A DNA stretch of 64,000 nt from Niastella yeongjuensis. GTDB taxonomy: Bacteria > Bacteroidota > Bacteroidia > Chitinophagales > Chitinophagaceae. Each line of letters opens with the position of its first letter. The first letter of the stretch is position 1. The notes beneath the pieces were generated by a model, which was given only the letters and a program-made list of their open reading frames with translations, ran no database searches and was not told the DNA's origin. Location: positions 62,001 through 126,000 of the forward strand of contig NZ_FOCZ01000016.1 in assembly GCF_900110245.1 (NCBI RefSeq), written 5' to 3'. The position numbers and the translations under genes are program-made. Below, in pieces: positions 25,228 to 35,900 of the stretch.

Positions 25228-27753
25228 TCAATCAAAATTTTTACCCGCTTTTACCTGCACTTCGGGACTTGGGATAGATGGCAGGGTAAGATCGAGCAGG
25301 TTGCCCACAGAGAAGGTGCCACGTAGGGCATTGATCACGGCAGCGATCTTTGACATGCCTGGTACATTTACATAAATGATCTTTACGGTTACCCCATCAG
25401 CTTGTTCGGCCTGCGCCTGTTTGAATTCAACTGCCCTTGCTTTAAAATAATTGACTACTCCCTGGTAAGCGGCCTCTGCAATTTTTTCAATCAGTGCCCC
25501 TACGATCTTGCCCATGGCTTCTTTACCTGCAGCTGCCAGGAATTGTTCCTGTTTGTCCTGGATATTTTCAAGATAGAGTTCGGGTATGGCTTCATGAATG
25601 ATCTTTACCTTGGTGCCCACATTATTCAACAGAATGCCATTCAACACATTTCGAACAGAATACCGGATGCTGTATGCTGCACCGAAATAATCACTCTTGT
25701 TTAATTTTTCGACTACCGTTTTGGCTTCTTCTTCACTGAAGAAATAATTGAGCCGGATCTCGGCTTTGGGGAAATTGATCACGCCCTGAATATCGCTGCT
25801 AAGTGCAGGCTTATCGCCCGGTTTTTCGAGGGGCATCAGCGGTCTTGGCTTGTCTTTTCCCGGGTCTTTGGCGGCCGGTTTTGGCGCTGGCGGCGCCACC
25901 CGTAAACGGGCGCCATTTATTTCGAGGTAATAAAAACGTTGCCCTACGCCGATCTTATTACGGTTCACCGTAAACGCGGCAGGTGTTTCAGAACCCAGGC
26001 AGGGTTCTTTGATGAGGATGGCGGCGGTACAAATGGTGAGGGGATGCAATTGTACATAACCATAATTGACTGAAAGACCAGTCACCTTTTTTTCATGGTT
26101 GCTGATGTGGCTCAACTGTGTGCCGGGAATGGATTCGTACAAGTGAACCCGGGCCTGAATGGGTTTGGTAACATCCAGCCCTAAACTATCACGCAGGAAA
26201 TTGGCGAGCGGTACTCCGCCAAAAGTTTTTATTACCCGGGCCATTTTAGGCTCAATAGTAGTGGTAAAAACCTGGGTGTATTTTTTATACAGCTTTTTAG
26301 GCCCTTTGCGTGGTTTAAGGATCCAGATGCCTTGCACCCCCGAAGGCAATAAATGTTTTTTGATATACTGGGCGGGGAAGTTATTGGCGGCAGCGGTTTC
26401 AAACGCTTCCAGGGTTGCTGCTGCCAGGGCTTGTTCGTTGCTGAAAAGTTCTTCATTTAACGAGCCCATATTCTGGATAGTTTCCTGCAGGGTATTTGCA
26501 ATGGCTTCATAACCTACATCGGGCCGCCCGGTTTCGTAGGTCTCAAAACCAATGGCGGTCATGCCGATATCTATAATGTTGGCAGCAAGCGGTTGCACCA
26601 CCTCGCGGGGGACGTATTTCTGAACCAGTTTGGCCAGCAGTCCGGCCAGGAAATTGATGACCTTTTGCCGGCCAATGATGGAGATGGCCGTTTTTATAAT
26701 GGGACGCAGGGCCATGATGGCCACCGGTATAAATCGTTCAATGGCTGGTGTGGCGTTCTCTCCTTCCCTTAGATTTTTGAGGTCGTCGACCAATTGCTGG
26801 CGGGCCGCTTCCAGCGAAGGTGTGTTCGATTCATAAGACTCACGGCTAAGATCATTTGAACTGTGTTCATAATCTGATGCCAGCTGTTCGGCTTCGCCTT
26901 CATCGTGCGCAAACGCCAGTTGGGCAATATAATTATCAAATTCGGTTTGAATGCTTTCCAGTTCTCCACCCGTAGTGGCTTCATCATAATTTTCCGGATT
27001 CTCACTCTCCAGATTCAAAAATCTTTTGGCCAGATTTTGCGCATGTGGCTGCAATTGTTTCGGCAGTTTACCTATGGCAAATTGCAACACCCGTTGCAGT
27101 AAGGGACGGATCATGCCCTTTAGTTTATCCAGTACCAGGTTGATGGGAAGCAGTTTTCCCACCACACTGATCCCTTTTTTTGCCAGATCCACTCCTTTTT
27201 TAACGACTGATTTTACTTTATTAAAAACAGATTTGAAGAAGTCTTCCTGTGCCGGCGTATAACCAGCAGGTGATTCCAGCTGGCTGAAAAACTGTTCCAG
27301 TTCGGCTTCGGAATGCCCGGCCAGGTTATTGCCTGAAAAGTATTGACTTACCCGGTCAAGTGCCCGTTCTGTTTCACCGATCAGCGGTTCGAAATATTGT
27401 TGCGCCTCCTGGTTTACAAAGGGCACATATTGGACACCCATGGCCGTTTCATCGGAGATCTTGCTGCTGAAATGTGCTTCCAGTTCGGCAGCCAGCTGAT
27501 AGAGATTGTTATTGAACTCCTGGCTGTTTAACTCACCGGTCAATTGTACAAAGTCGCCTGCCAGGGCGTGCTTTTGGGCGGTTGATTCCGGCTCAAAACC
27601 CTGTCTGAAAGGACTTTCCATTTCTGTATAGAACTGTTCACCGGAAAATTGCAGTGGTTGATGTTCCGCTTCTCTTTTTATAGTTACATCGGCAAATGGC
27701 GTTTCAAATTCGGACAGTTCGAACGACTGACCGTTAGACTCATAGTAATTCAT
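25228..27753 (-). CDS. Large amphipathic/acidic protein, first gene of wall-enzyme operon
   Basis: An 841-residue protein of unknown function with no signal peptide. The N-terminus is acidic and contains two related short motifs, FETPF (near 16-20) and MESPF (near 45-49). A basic amphipathic helix region follows (about 165-240, VKSVVKKGVDLAKKGISVVGK), then an acidic spacer, a second hydrophobic helical region (about 330-410, with LAGLLAKLVQKYVPREVV), a globular beta-rich part (about 460-630, ending in GQRFYYLEINGARLRV), a proline/lysine linker (APKPAAKDPGKDKPRP) and a final alpha/beta domain. The layout suggests a scaffold or a membrane-active protein. A shared motif links it to the fusion enzyme at the other end of the operon. 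Confidence 0.78.
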   Translation of the reverse strand: MNYYESNGQSFELSEFETPFADVTIKREAEHQPLQFSGEQFYTEMESPFRQGFEPESTAQKHALAGDFVQLTGELNSQEFNNNLYQLAAELEAHFSSKISDETAMGVQYVPFVNQEAQQYFEPLIGETERALDRVSQYFSGNNLAGHSEAELEQFFSQLESPAGYTPAQEDFFKSVFNKVKSVVKKGVDLAKKGISVVGKLLPINLVLDKLKGMIRPLLQRVLQFAIGKLPKQLQPHAQNLAKRFLNLESENPENYDEATTGGELESIQTEFDNYIAQLAFAHDEGEAEQLASDYEHSSNDLSRESYESNTPSLEAARQQLVDDLKNLREGENATPAIERFIPVAIMALRPIIKTAISIIGRQKVINFLAGLLAKLVQKYVPREVVQPLAANIIDIGMTAIGFETYETGRPDVGYEAIANTLQETIQNMGSLNEELFSNEQALAAATLEAFETAAANNFPAQYIKKHLLPSGVQGIWILKPRKGPKKLYKKYTQVFTTTIEPKMARVIKTFGGVPLANFLRDSLGLDVTKPIQARVHLYESIPGTQLSHISNHEKKVTGLSVNYGYVQLHPLTICTAAILIKEPCLGSETPAAFTVNRNKIGVGQRFYYLEINGARLRVAPPAPKPAAKDPGKDKPRPLMPLEKPGDKPALSSDIQGVINFPKAEIRLNYFFSEEEAKTVVEKLNKSDYFGAAYSIRYSVRNVLNGILLNNVGTKVKIIHEAIPELYLENIQDKQEQFLAAAGKEAMGKIVGALIEKIAEAAYQGVVNYFKARAVEFKQAQAEQADGVTVKIIYVNVPGMSKIAAVINALRGTFSVGNLLDLTLPSIPSPEVQVKAGKNFD

Positions 27754-27774
27754 ACTCTGCAGTATTATTTAAAA

Positions 27775-27807
27775 TAAATGTACAGATCATGAACCCCTGG
27801 TTTCAAT
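27775..27807 (-). promoter_or_regulatory. Possible promoter of the wall-enzyme operon
   Basis: On the minus strand ATTG is followed after 21 bp by TACATTTA, one base off the TAnnTTTG box, about 21 bp before the start codon of the 841-residue protein. Just upstream, TCCCCC/GGGGGA with a GAAA tetraloop (27807-27822) forms a hairpin without a T-run, lying between the LuxR-type gene and the operon. Confidence 0.35.
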
Positions 27808-27825
27808 CCCCCGAAAGGGGGAATC

Positions 27826-28278
27826 TCAGGGCTTGTCGAAAAATGTCTGGTGATAATGATTAATTAAGGCGGCTGTGTTGTTGGTACCTGTTTTTTGAAG
27901 AATGTTTTTGCGGTGGGATTTTACCGTTTCATAACTCACGAATAATTTATCGGCAATTTCCTGGTTTGTATAACCCTGCATGATCAATCCCAGGACTTCA
28001 ATTTCCCGGAGTGATAAATTTTCCTGCAGGGCGAATTGTTGTTTATTGATCTTTTTAGCGATCTGAAGGCGGGCGTTGTCTGCATCGGTTACCTCTATAT
28101 TTACCTCGATGCTGATGTTAGCAGCGGCTATTGTTTTAAAGATGTACAACATTTCCTGCATACGGGCGATGAGCTGCTTTTCAGCATCTGTGTTCCAACT
28201 GTCGGCATGGAAAAATTCTATTTTTTCACATGCCGGTGCTGTTGGTGAATTCACCAGTATACTCAGGTTTGCAGACAT
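27826..28278 (-). CDS. LuxR-type helix-turn-helix regulator
   Basis: A 150-residue transcription regulator. The C-terminal 65 residues are a GerE/LuxR DNA-binding domain: LSLREIEVLGLIMQGYTNQEIADKLF, then SYETVKSHRKNILQKTGTNN. The N-terminal part (about 85 residues) is not a receiver domain and has no phosphorylation Asp pattern; it may sense a ligand or mediate dimerisation. It lies 72 bp upstream of the five-gene operon on the same strand and either belongs to the same transcript or controls it. It is a good candidate for the operon regulator, though no binding site was identified. Confidence 0.88.
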   Translation of the reverse strand: MSANLSILVNSPTAPACEKIEFFHADSWNTDAEKQLIARMQEMLYIFKTIAAANISIEVNIEVTDADNARLQIAKKINKQQFALQENLSLREIEVLGLIMQGYTNQEIADKLFVSYETVKSHRKNILQKTGTNNTAALINHYHQTFFDKP

Positions 28279-28866
28279 TTTTTAATATCGCATAGGTTAC
28301 TTTGTATTTTAGTAAAGCTATCATAACAGCAAACTACTAACAATCACCATATGAGGTGAGTGCTTGTTAATACTGAATCAGGCGAGGAGTTACAGATCAG
28401 ACTTTTTTGTAAGGGATGCGGGGGAATCTATCAGAATGGGTGTAGGTTGATTTAAGTAGCGCAGCACGGTATTGTAATACATTCGAACTATAATTATCGA
28501 TATTACTAACATTTGGAAAGATAAAAAAGGGTGTTTTCACCCATATCGTTGAATGCTAAATATACAGGATGCAGAAAACCACAAAGCTGCAAGTAATTTT
28601 GCCCGATTTTTAAAAAAGAAAGATTTATGGACGATGCACTGCATAGTTGGATAAACTATCCGGCTATCATTCAAAACAGAACGAGTATTAGCTTTTTAAA
28701 CATGCCTGCCATTTTATATTTCTTATAGCTGCCGTTATTGTACTGCTCATTGGCATCGTCATCACTTATTGGTCCCACATCATATTACAAACCAGCTTCG
28801 TAGATTTATTATCACATCGTGCCCAAGTCCTTTACGGACTTACTCCTGACCATTAAACCTTTTTTT
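28279..28866. other. Gene-poor intergenic region with small hairpins
   Basis: No complete gene is supported here. A GGGTG/CACCC hairpin with a T4 loop lies at 28529-28542. AAGTCC/GGACTT with a 5-nt loop lies at 28825-28841, shortly before the RHS-type gene start. A hydrophobic open frame near the right end is listed separately. Confidence 0.5.
28692..28856 (+). pseudogene. Remnant of a small membrane protein
   Basis: An open frame of 54 codons without any ATG ends in TAA at 28854. It reads as a clear transmembrane helix, FIFLIAAVIVLLIGIVITYW, followed by a polar tail. The hydrophobic pattern suggests it once was, or still is, part of a small inner-membrane protein whose 5' end is lost. It stops 10 bp before the start of the RHS-type gene. 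No family is recognised. Confidence 0.3.
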
Positions 28867-31800
28867 ATGAGTTATTCTCATTCCCGCAAGGGCAATGTCT
28901 GTCCGCTCCTGTCAAAAATGCTTTTACTGCTATGGTTGCTACCTGCACATTATGGGCTATTGGCCCAATCGTCATTTACCAATGCACTGGCATTCCCTTC
29001 CGCCAATAATAGTTTTTCAGGAAAAACTGCCACCACCCAGGCAGATGCCAATGTGGATGTTGACCTCTATACCGGAACAGCGCAGGTGCATATCGGGATA
29101 TGTAACCTGGCTTCGAAAGAACTGACGATTCCAGTTTCGTTGAATTATACCGGTGGCCGGGGCATTAAACTACAGGAATACGCCGGCTGCGCCGGAATTG
29201 GATGGCAGCTTGATGCAGGCGGTAATATTTCCAGGGTGGTCAGGGGGTTTCCTGATGAACAATTCAATGGATACATTGGCGGAGGCTGGGGTAACAAGCT
29301 GGCTGCCTGGGCCGGCTGGAGCACCGGGGACCTGGGAAGCATGAGCACAGACGACGCCTTTGCCCTGACCGGTATAAACACCAGCACCAATGCTCCGACC
29401 GCAGATGGCGAGCCGGATCTGTTCTATGTAAAAACACCCTTTTTTGCTTTCCAGTTTGTGCTGGATGGCAATGGACAGCCGGTTGTTTCCAATAGTAACG
29501 GGATTAATATCAGTTATAATAGCTCAGCCAATAGTTTCATTGTAACAGATGACCAGGGAAACCGGTATTATTTCGGAAGCAGTTCCGCCTCTGTTGAATC
29601 TACCGGCACCACGCTTTACGGAACAGCACGCAGTTTCATCTCCACCTGGTACCTGGACAAAATTGTTACCTGGAATGCAAAAGACCTGGTAACATTTACT
29701 TACATGACTTATTCGGGCAGCGATGTCTCCTATCGCAACGACACACTTTATCATTACCAGTTTACGGAATCTGTTAACAGTATTCTGCAGACTACCATGG
29801 ATTCAACGCCTCAGGTAAGTGTTGTTTATAATCCAAAATATATTTCCTCCATCACTTCAGCCCTGGGTAAAATCGAATTCAGTTATGCCTATGACAGGCA
29901 GGATGATAAACATGCCGCCAGGCTGACAGGCATTACAGCAAAAGAATATGACCCGCAATTGTCTTCCACCATCAGCAAGATAATACAGACCTACACTTTC
30001 AATACCGGCTATTTTGGCAGCCCTTCGGCCGATGCCAATATACTCCGGCTAAGGCTTGATGATATTACGGTTGCCGGAAATACCACGGCAACGGCTACGC
30101 CCGTTACAATGGCGGCCTTTATGTACAACCAGGCCAACATACTGCCCTCCCGGAAATCGGGCGCCTTTGACTACTGGGGGTATTGTTCGGCCACCTCCAC
30201 ATCGGTCTATTATTCCAATCCATCGGATTACTGGACCAACGTTAACCGGATACGCGAACCCAACCTGGTGATGGCCGCAACAGATGTACTCACCTCGGTA
30301 TCAGACCTAAAAGGCAGCACCTGGAAGCTTACCTATGAACTGAATGATTACAGGGGCGCGGGCACGCGCAAAATAGGCGGCCTACGGGTCAGCAAAATTT
30401 CCCGAACGGTATCCGGCGGCGATACGCTCAACACTATTTATTCTTATACAGATAACAGCGGGAGCTCTACCGGTCAGATTTTTGGTACTTATTACGATCA
30501 GCTTGGTTTTTATTTCAGCAACGCCTCTATCTTTTTTTCAGAATCGCCTTATGTTACCAGCGACCTGAACGGAAACTTCGTGGGCTACTCATCGGTCAAA
30601 GTAAGTCAGCCAAACGGTGGTGGATATACTATATCTTCGTTTTCCAATTTTAACGATCCCAATCTGTCTGATGTGGTGAACCAGCAGATGGCCGGTGCAA
30701 CCAATGTTTTTTCTTTTATTTCCACCGCAAGCCTCTCTTATAAACGGGGATTGCTGAACAACCAGACCATGTATACTGCGTCTGGTGATACCGTTACCCA
30801 AATAATCAATACGTATGCTTCCATCACCCCTTCCGCTCAAAAGGCCCGGGGTTACCGGATGTTAAGGATAGGCGCTTTTGTCAATAACTTTGGCGGTTGG
30901 CAAACCGGTTTTGGCATTTACTATACCAATGCAGAGGATTACCGGCTTACCCAAACGATTAAAAAAGAATATGATCAGAAAACCAGGTCTAAGTTTGTGC
31001 AAACCACATCAGCCTATACTTATTCCCCTGCCAATAACCGGCTAATCCAATCCGTTACTACCACAGACTCAAAAGGGCTTTCTTATATACGAACAATGTA
31101 TCACGCCGATGACATTTCCATTCCCATGGTTACCACCGGCTCGGCCGAGCAACAGGCCATCAGTGCCCTGTCGGCCGCCAATCGTAAAAATGTGCCGGTA
31201 CACCTGATAGAAAACAGGAACGGCGTGCTACACCAGCTGCACCATGTTTACAGTGCAACAACCTATGGAACGGAAGCCAGGGTATACCTGGCCAATACCG
31301 ATCAATATACCGGCACTACGCTCACCCGGCAGCAATTTTTCAAGTATGATCCATCTACTTCCAACCTCGTCTCGTCGCGGATGGCGGGTGGTAAAACCAC
31401 GGCTTACCTGTATGGGTACAATGCCTCTTTGCCGGTTGCCACTGCGGTCAATGCTGAAAATATATATGTTGCCTCAACGAGCGTTGGTTCACAGTCAGGT
31501 TTTATCCTGGGTTCCGTTACGACTGGAAGTTTTACCGCCACGGCTGCCGGAAATATTGTACTGACCGCTGCCGGTAGTCCGCAAAATACATACACCCTCA
31601 GTTACACTTTGTCGGGAGCCGCCTCACGCACCGGATTTTTATGCGCCACCCGTACCTCCGCCGCCTGTTCTTTCCCGGAATCCGTGACTTTAACCAATAT
31701 GCCTGCCGGCAACTACACCATTTCTTATTTTATCAGCGATGGTAACCCTGCTGAGCGGGGCATTAACTATACCTATCCCGTGCTGAATGGCGTTACCACG

Positions 31801-32964
31801 GTCACCAAAGGCTTTTTTTACGAAGGGTTTGAAGATTCGCCCGCGCCGCTTACCGGCAGTGCGCATACGGGGAATGGTTATTACAGGAGCAATCCCAATA
31901 GCTACGTTGTTAATTTTCCCCTGCCCGATAGTCGTAACTATATTCTCCAGTATTGGAATTGGGCAAACGGGAAATGGGTGATGAACCAACAGGCGTATAC
32001 CGGATCGGCCACCCTGCCGGGAATAATAGACGATGTGCGGATCTTTCCTGCCGATGGTCTGCTGACAACCAATACCTACAATTGCCTTACCGGAATGACA
32101 GGCGAAACTGACCCATCCGGGTTATCAAAAACCTATGAGTATGATGGTTTTGGGCGGCTGAATATTACCAGGGACCAGGATAAAAACATTGTTTCAAAAT
32201 TATGCTATTCCTACGCCGGTCAACCTGTCAGTTGCCCTGTGGGCGCCTCTTATGCCAATACCCTGCAAAGCAGCACGTACACGCGCAATAACTGTGGCAC
32301 CGGCTATATGGCCGGCACGGCAACTTATACTGTTGGCGCAGGAACGTACACTTCTTCCATCAGCCAGGCAGACGCCAACCAGCAGGCCCAAAATGATATT
32401 GCAACCAACGGGCAAGCCTATGCCAATACCAACGGAACCTGCACATTAATTTATTATAATGTGGCGCAGAGCAGGAATTTTACCCGCAACAATTGCCTGC
32501 CAGGTTATGCCGGAGGTACCATTGCCTATACAATAGCCGCCGGCCAATATAATTCCCTTGTCAGCCAGGCAGATGCCGATCAGAAAGCCACCAACGATAT
32601 CAATGCCAATGGTCAGAACTATGCCAATACCAATGCCGCCTGCAACACAACACAGGTAAGAAAATTTGGTGATTTGAATATGAGTGTTTCCAACTCTGTG
32701 ACCTTCACCACCACGATTGTAGGAAATATTGTGTTGACCATTGATGCAAGTCCGCCATCAACCTATGCGATTAGCTATTCGCTGTCGGGCCCCACGTCAA
32801 AAAGCGGCAACTTATGTGCCGCCAGATCTACGACGCCCTGCAGCTTCCCCGAAAGCGTAACCATTACCAATGCGCCTGCGGGTACCTATACCCTTACCGC
32901 CAATATGTTCAGCGGAAGCCCAACTTTTAAAGGCATCAACTATACTTATTATGGAGCGCCCTGA
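28867..32964 (+). CDS. Giant secreted RHS-associated protein with DUF5977-type repeats
   Basis: A 1365-residue exported protein of the type found in front of RHS genes in Chitinophagales. The start MSYSHSRKG was chosen because a signal peptide (LLLLWLLPAHYGLLAQ) follows; an ATG 48 bp upstream also fits the frame. The N-terminal 350 residues are strand-rich (ANVDVDLYTGTAQVHIGI) like the shell part of RHS/SpvB proteins. A YD-type motif (GLSKTYEYDGFGRLNITRDQ) lies near residue 1090. Two DUF5977-like units of about 57 residues follow (YTRNNCGTGYMAGTATYTVG and FTRNNCLPGYAGGTIAYTIA). A domain of about 90 residues at about 885-975 is repeated at the C-terminus, each copy carrying a CSFPESVT motif. 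It is followed at 34 bp by the RHS core gene, and the two probably work as one split system. Confidence 0.85.
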   Translation: MSYSHSRKGNVCPLLSKMLLLLWLLPAHYGLLAQSSFTNALAFPSANNSFSGKTATTQADANVDVDLYTGTAQVHIGICNLASKELTIPVSLNYTGGRGIKLQEYAGCAGIGWQLDAGGNISRVVRGFPDEQFNGYIGGGWGNKLAAWAGWSTGDLGSMSTDDAFALTGINTSTNAPTADGEPDLFYVKTPFFAFQFVLDGNGQPVVSNSNGINISYNSSANSFIVTDDQGNRYYFGSSSASVESTGTTLYGTARSFISTWYLDKIVTWNAKDLVTFTYMTYSGSDVSYRNDTLYHYQFTESVNSILQTTMDSTPQVSVVYNPKYISSITSALGKIEFSYAYDRQDDKHAARLTGITAKEYDPQLSSTISKIIQTYTFNTGYFGSPSADANILRLRLDDITVAGNTTATATPVTMAAFMYNQANILPSRKSGAFDYWGYCSATSTSVYYSNPSDYWTNVNRIREPNLVMAATDVLTSVSDLKGSTWKLTYELNDYRGAGTRKIGGLRVSKISRTVSGGDTLNTIYSYTDNSGSSTGQIFGTYYDQLGFYFSNASIFFSESPYVTSDLNGNFVGYSSVKVSQPNGGGYTISSFSNFNDPNLSDVVNQQMAGATNVFSFISTASLSYKRGLLNNQTMYTASGDTVTQIINTYASITPSAQKARGYRMLRIGAFVNNFGGWQTGFGIYYTNAEDYRLTQTIKKEYDQKTRSKFVQTTSAYTYSPANNRLIQSVTTTDSKGLSYIRTMYHADDISIPMVTTGSAEQQAISALSAANRKNVPVHLIENRNGVLHQLHHVYSATTYGTEARVYLANTDQYTGTTLTRQQFFKYDPSTSNLVSSRMAGGKTTAYLYGYNASLPVATAVNAENIYVASTSVGSQSGFILGSVTTGSFTATAAGNIVLTAAGSPQNTYTLSYTLSGAASRTGFLCATRTSAACSFPESVTLTNMPAGNYTISYFISDGNPAERGINYTYPVLNGVTTVTKGFFYEGFEDSPAPLTGSAHTGNGYYRSNPNSYVVNFPLPDSRNYILQYWNWANGKWVMNQQAYTGSATLPGIIDDVRIFPADGLLTTNTYNCLTGMTGETDPSGLSKTYEYDGFGRLNITRDQDKNIVSKLCYSYAGQPVSCPVGASYANTLQSSTYTRNNCGTGYMAGTATYTVGAGTYTSSISQADANQQAQNDIATNGQAYANTNGTCTLIYYNVAQSRNFTRNNCLPGYAGGTIAYTIAAGQYNSLVSQADADQKATNDINANGQNYANTNAACNTTQVRKFGDLNMSVSNSVTFTTTIVGNIVLTIDASPPSTYAISYSLSGPTSKSGNLCAARSTTPCSFPESVTITNAPAGTYTLTANMFSGSPTFKGINYTYYGAP

Positions 32965-32998
32965 TAAAATCAATTGTACATCCCCAAAAAATAATTAT

Positions 32999-35900
32999 AT
33001 GTTTTGGAGACTTTGTATCAGCAGTTTATTGACAGGCAGCCTGCTCTTCGTGAGCGGAACGACAACTGCACAACTACCACCCCCTGCGCCTTATAGCAGT
33101 ACGATGAAAAGTAATGTCGTCCGGAAATGGATACCCGGCAAACCAATAAGCAGCGAAACCGATCTGCTCTCAGGCAGTCAAACGCCCCGGGAAGTAATAC
33201 AAACGACAGAATACTTTGATGGCTTTGGCAGACCACTACAGTCAGTCGTTAAACAAACAAGTCCTTCAGGCAATGATATGGTGACGGCCTCTGTGTATGA
33301 TACCTTTGGAAGGGAACAGGTACGATACCTGCCCTTTGTATCCAATGCAGCCACCAGCGGTGATATTACCAATGATGGCAATTTTAAGACCGATCCATTT
33401 CAGCAACAGGTGGCCTTTTACAACAACCAGCTAAATGGCCAGCCGGGAGAAACCAATACGGGTCCTGCCCACCTGAACTGGGCTTACAGCCGGAACACGT
33501 ATGAAGCCTCCCCGCTTAACAGGGTACTCAGCACTTTTTCACCCGGTCTCAATTGGGCAGGCAGTCAATCGACCACCTCTGAGCATGCGGTACAGCAATG
33601 GTCGCTGACCAACACTACCACCGATAACGTCCGCATCTGGGATATCGCGGCTGCCCCCGGAAGCCTGCCTGTTAGCACGGGTGCTTATACACAAGGCCGT
33701 TTGTATAAATCAATCGCAACCGATGAACAGGGACACCAGCGTATTGACTATAAAGACATGTACGGCCAGGTGATTTTACAGAAGATACAAAATACAGCCG
33801 CTGCCGACAGCGGAACAACGGGCAGCCCGCATGCCGGCTGGCTTTGCACTTATTATGTGTATGATGACTATGGCAACCTGCGCTTTATTATACCGCCGGC
33901 CGTGGTGCAGCAAATTGACGGAACATGGGGGATTACGCAAACCCTTGCCGACGAATTTTGTTATCGCTGTGAATATGATCTCCTGAACCGGCCCATCATT
34001 CAAAAAGCACCCGGTACGGCTGCCGGCAGCCAGGGCGAAGTATGGATGGTATACGATGTCCGCAACAGGCTGGTGATGGTGGAAGACGGCAATATGCGGG
34101 CAAATGCACAATGGCTGTGTACCCTCTATGACGCACTGGACAGACCAGTGACGACAGGAACCATTTCCTACACCGGTACCCTCACCCAGTTACAGCAATT
34201 CGTAACAGCCCAGGGCATCAACAGTCCTTTGCCCGCAGGCTCCAGCCTCACCACTTTAACCAATACTTTCTATGACAATTATAACTGGGTGCCGGGCACT
34301 ACCCTTTCCGGTTCGCTTGACCAGACCTATACCGGCAACAACAATTATTTTATTACCAGCTATAACAGCACACCTGCTTATGCTACTCCCCTTACACAAA
34401 GCAACCTGCGCCACGGACTGGTAACGGGACGTATGACAGCCGTGTTGAGTGCCTCTGCCCCAAAACTCTACACCGCAAATATTTATGATGACCATGAAAG
34501 AATTATACAATCCCAAAGCAATAATATCACCGGGGGAAAAGACATTGCCACCAGTCAGTATGGCTGGAACGGCAAACTACTGAGAACCCTGGTAGTGCAT
34601 AATAAAAATGGCGCCAATGCCCAAACGCACCTGGTGGCCAGTGCAATGGTCTATGATGCCGCGGGCAGACTACTATCCGTTACGAAAACGGTGAACAGTA
34701 CAATTAACGGGGTAACGGTGAATGCAGCCCCGGTAACCCTTCTTACCAACCAATACGATGAACTGGGCCAGTTAAAACAAAAGACACTGGGCGCGGGTAT
34801 GGAGACCCTCTCTTATGAATACAATGCCAGGAGCTGGTTACTGGGCATCAACAGGTCCTTTGCCAAATCGGCTTCCTCCGGCACCAATTATTTTGGATTT
34901 GATCTCGGGTACGATAAAACGGCCATTATGAGCAGTGATGGACAAACCATCGGCAATTATACGCTGGCTTCTTATAATGGAAACGTGGCCGGAACGGTAT
35001 GGAAAAGCAAAGGGGATAACCAGCTGAGAAAATATGACTACAGCTATGATAAAGTCGACAGGCTGACCGCTGCCGATTTTAACCAGCAGGCCGGGGCCCA
35101 GTTCAACAAATCCGCGGGTATAGATTTTGGCGTAAGCGGCATGTCTTATGATGCCAACGGGAACATCAGCGCCATGAGCCAGAAAGGCTGGCTGCCGGGC
35201 GGCTCCCGGCAAACGGACAGTCTCGCATATACTTACCTGAATAACAATAACAGCAACCGGCTGATGCATGTTATTGATAACAGCGCTTATAATACCAATA
35301 CGCCACAGACTATACTGGGCGATTTCCATTATACGGGTTCCAAAACTGCCACCAGCGTGGATTATGGCTATGATGCCAACGGGAATGTGACCAGCGATGT
35401 GAACCGTGCCATCCCTGCGATTGCTTACAATTACCTCGACCTGCCCAAACAGGTGAGCGTTACTAATAAAGGTACGATCCAATACATCTATGATGCCGCG
35501 GGAAATAAGCTGCAGAAAATCACTACGGAAGACAGTGCGGCTGTTGTATTCAATGGCGTCAGCAATAATACCGGCATCACCACTACCACTACCTATATAG
35601 GCGGTTTTGTATACAAAAGCCTTTCTTATACCAATACGGCACTGGCATCCCTGCAATATACCGATCGCCTGCAGTTTATCAGGCATGAGGAAGGGAGAAT
35701 ACGTTTTCTTCCGGTATCAGCCAGTGGTAACCCGGCCTTTGTATTTGATTATTTTATCCGCGACCAGGTGAACAACGTGCGTATGGTATTGACCGATGAG
35801 GTGCAGCAGGATATTTATCCGGCGGTTACCTTGGAATCCGCCACCATCATCGGCCAGGAGCAGAACTATTATAACATCACTAACGATGCCGCCCATGTTA

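Noticed and set aside
19563-27753. Extracellular contractile injection system or phage tail module
   Set aside because: No sheath, tube, baseplate, spike or ATPase gene is visible in the window; the operon could still encode cargo of such a system located elsewhere.
27807-27822. Intrinsic terminator between the LuxR-type gene and the wall-enzyme operon
   Set aside because: The GC-rich hairpin with GAAA loop lacks a T-run on the minus strand, so it is reported only as a hairpin.
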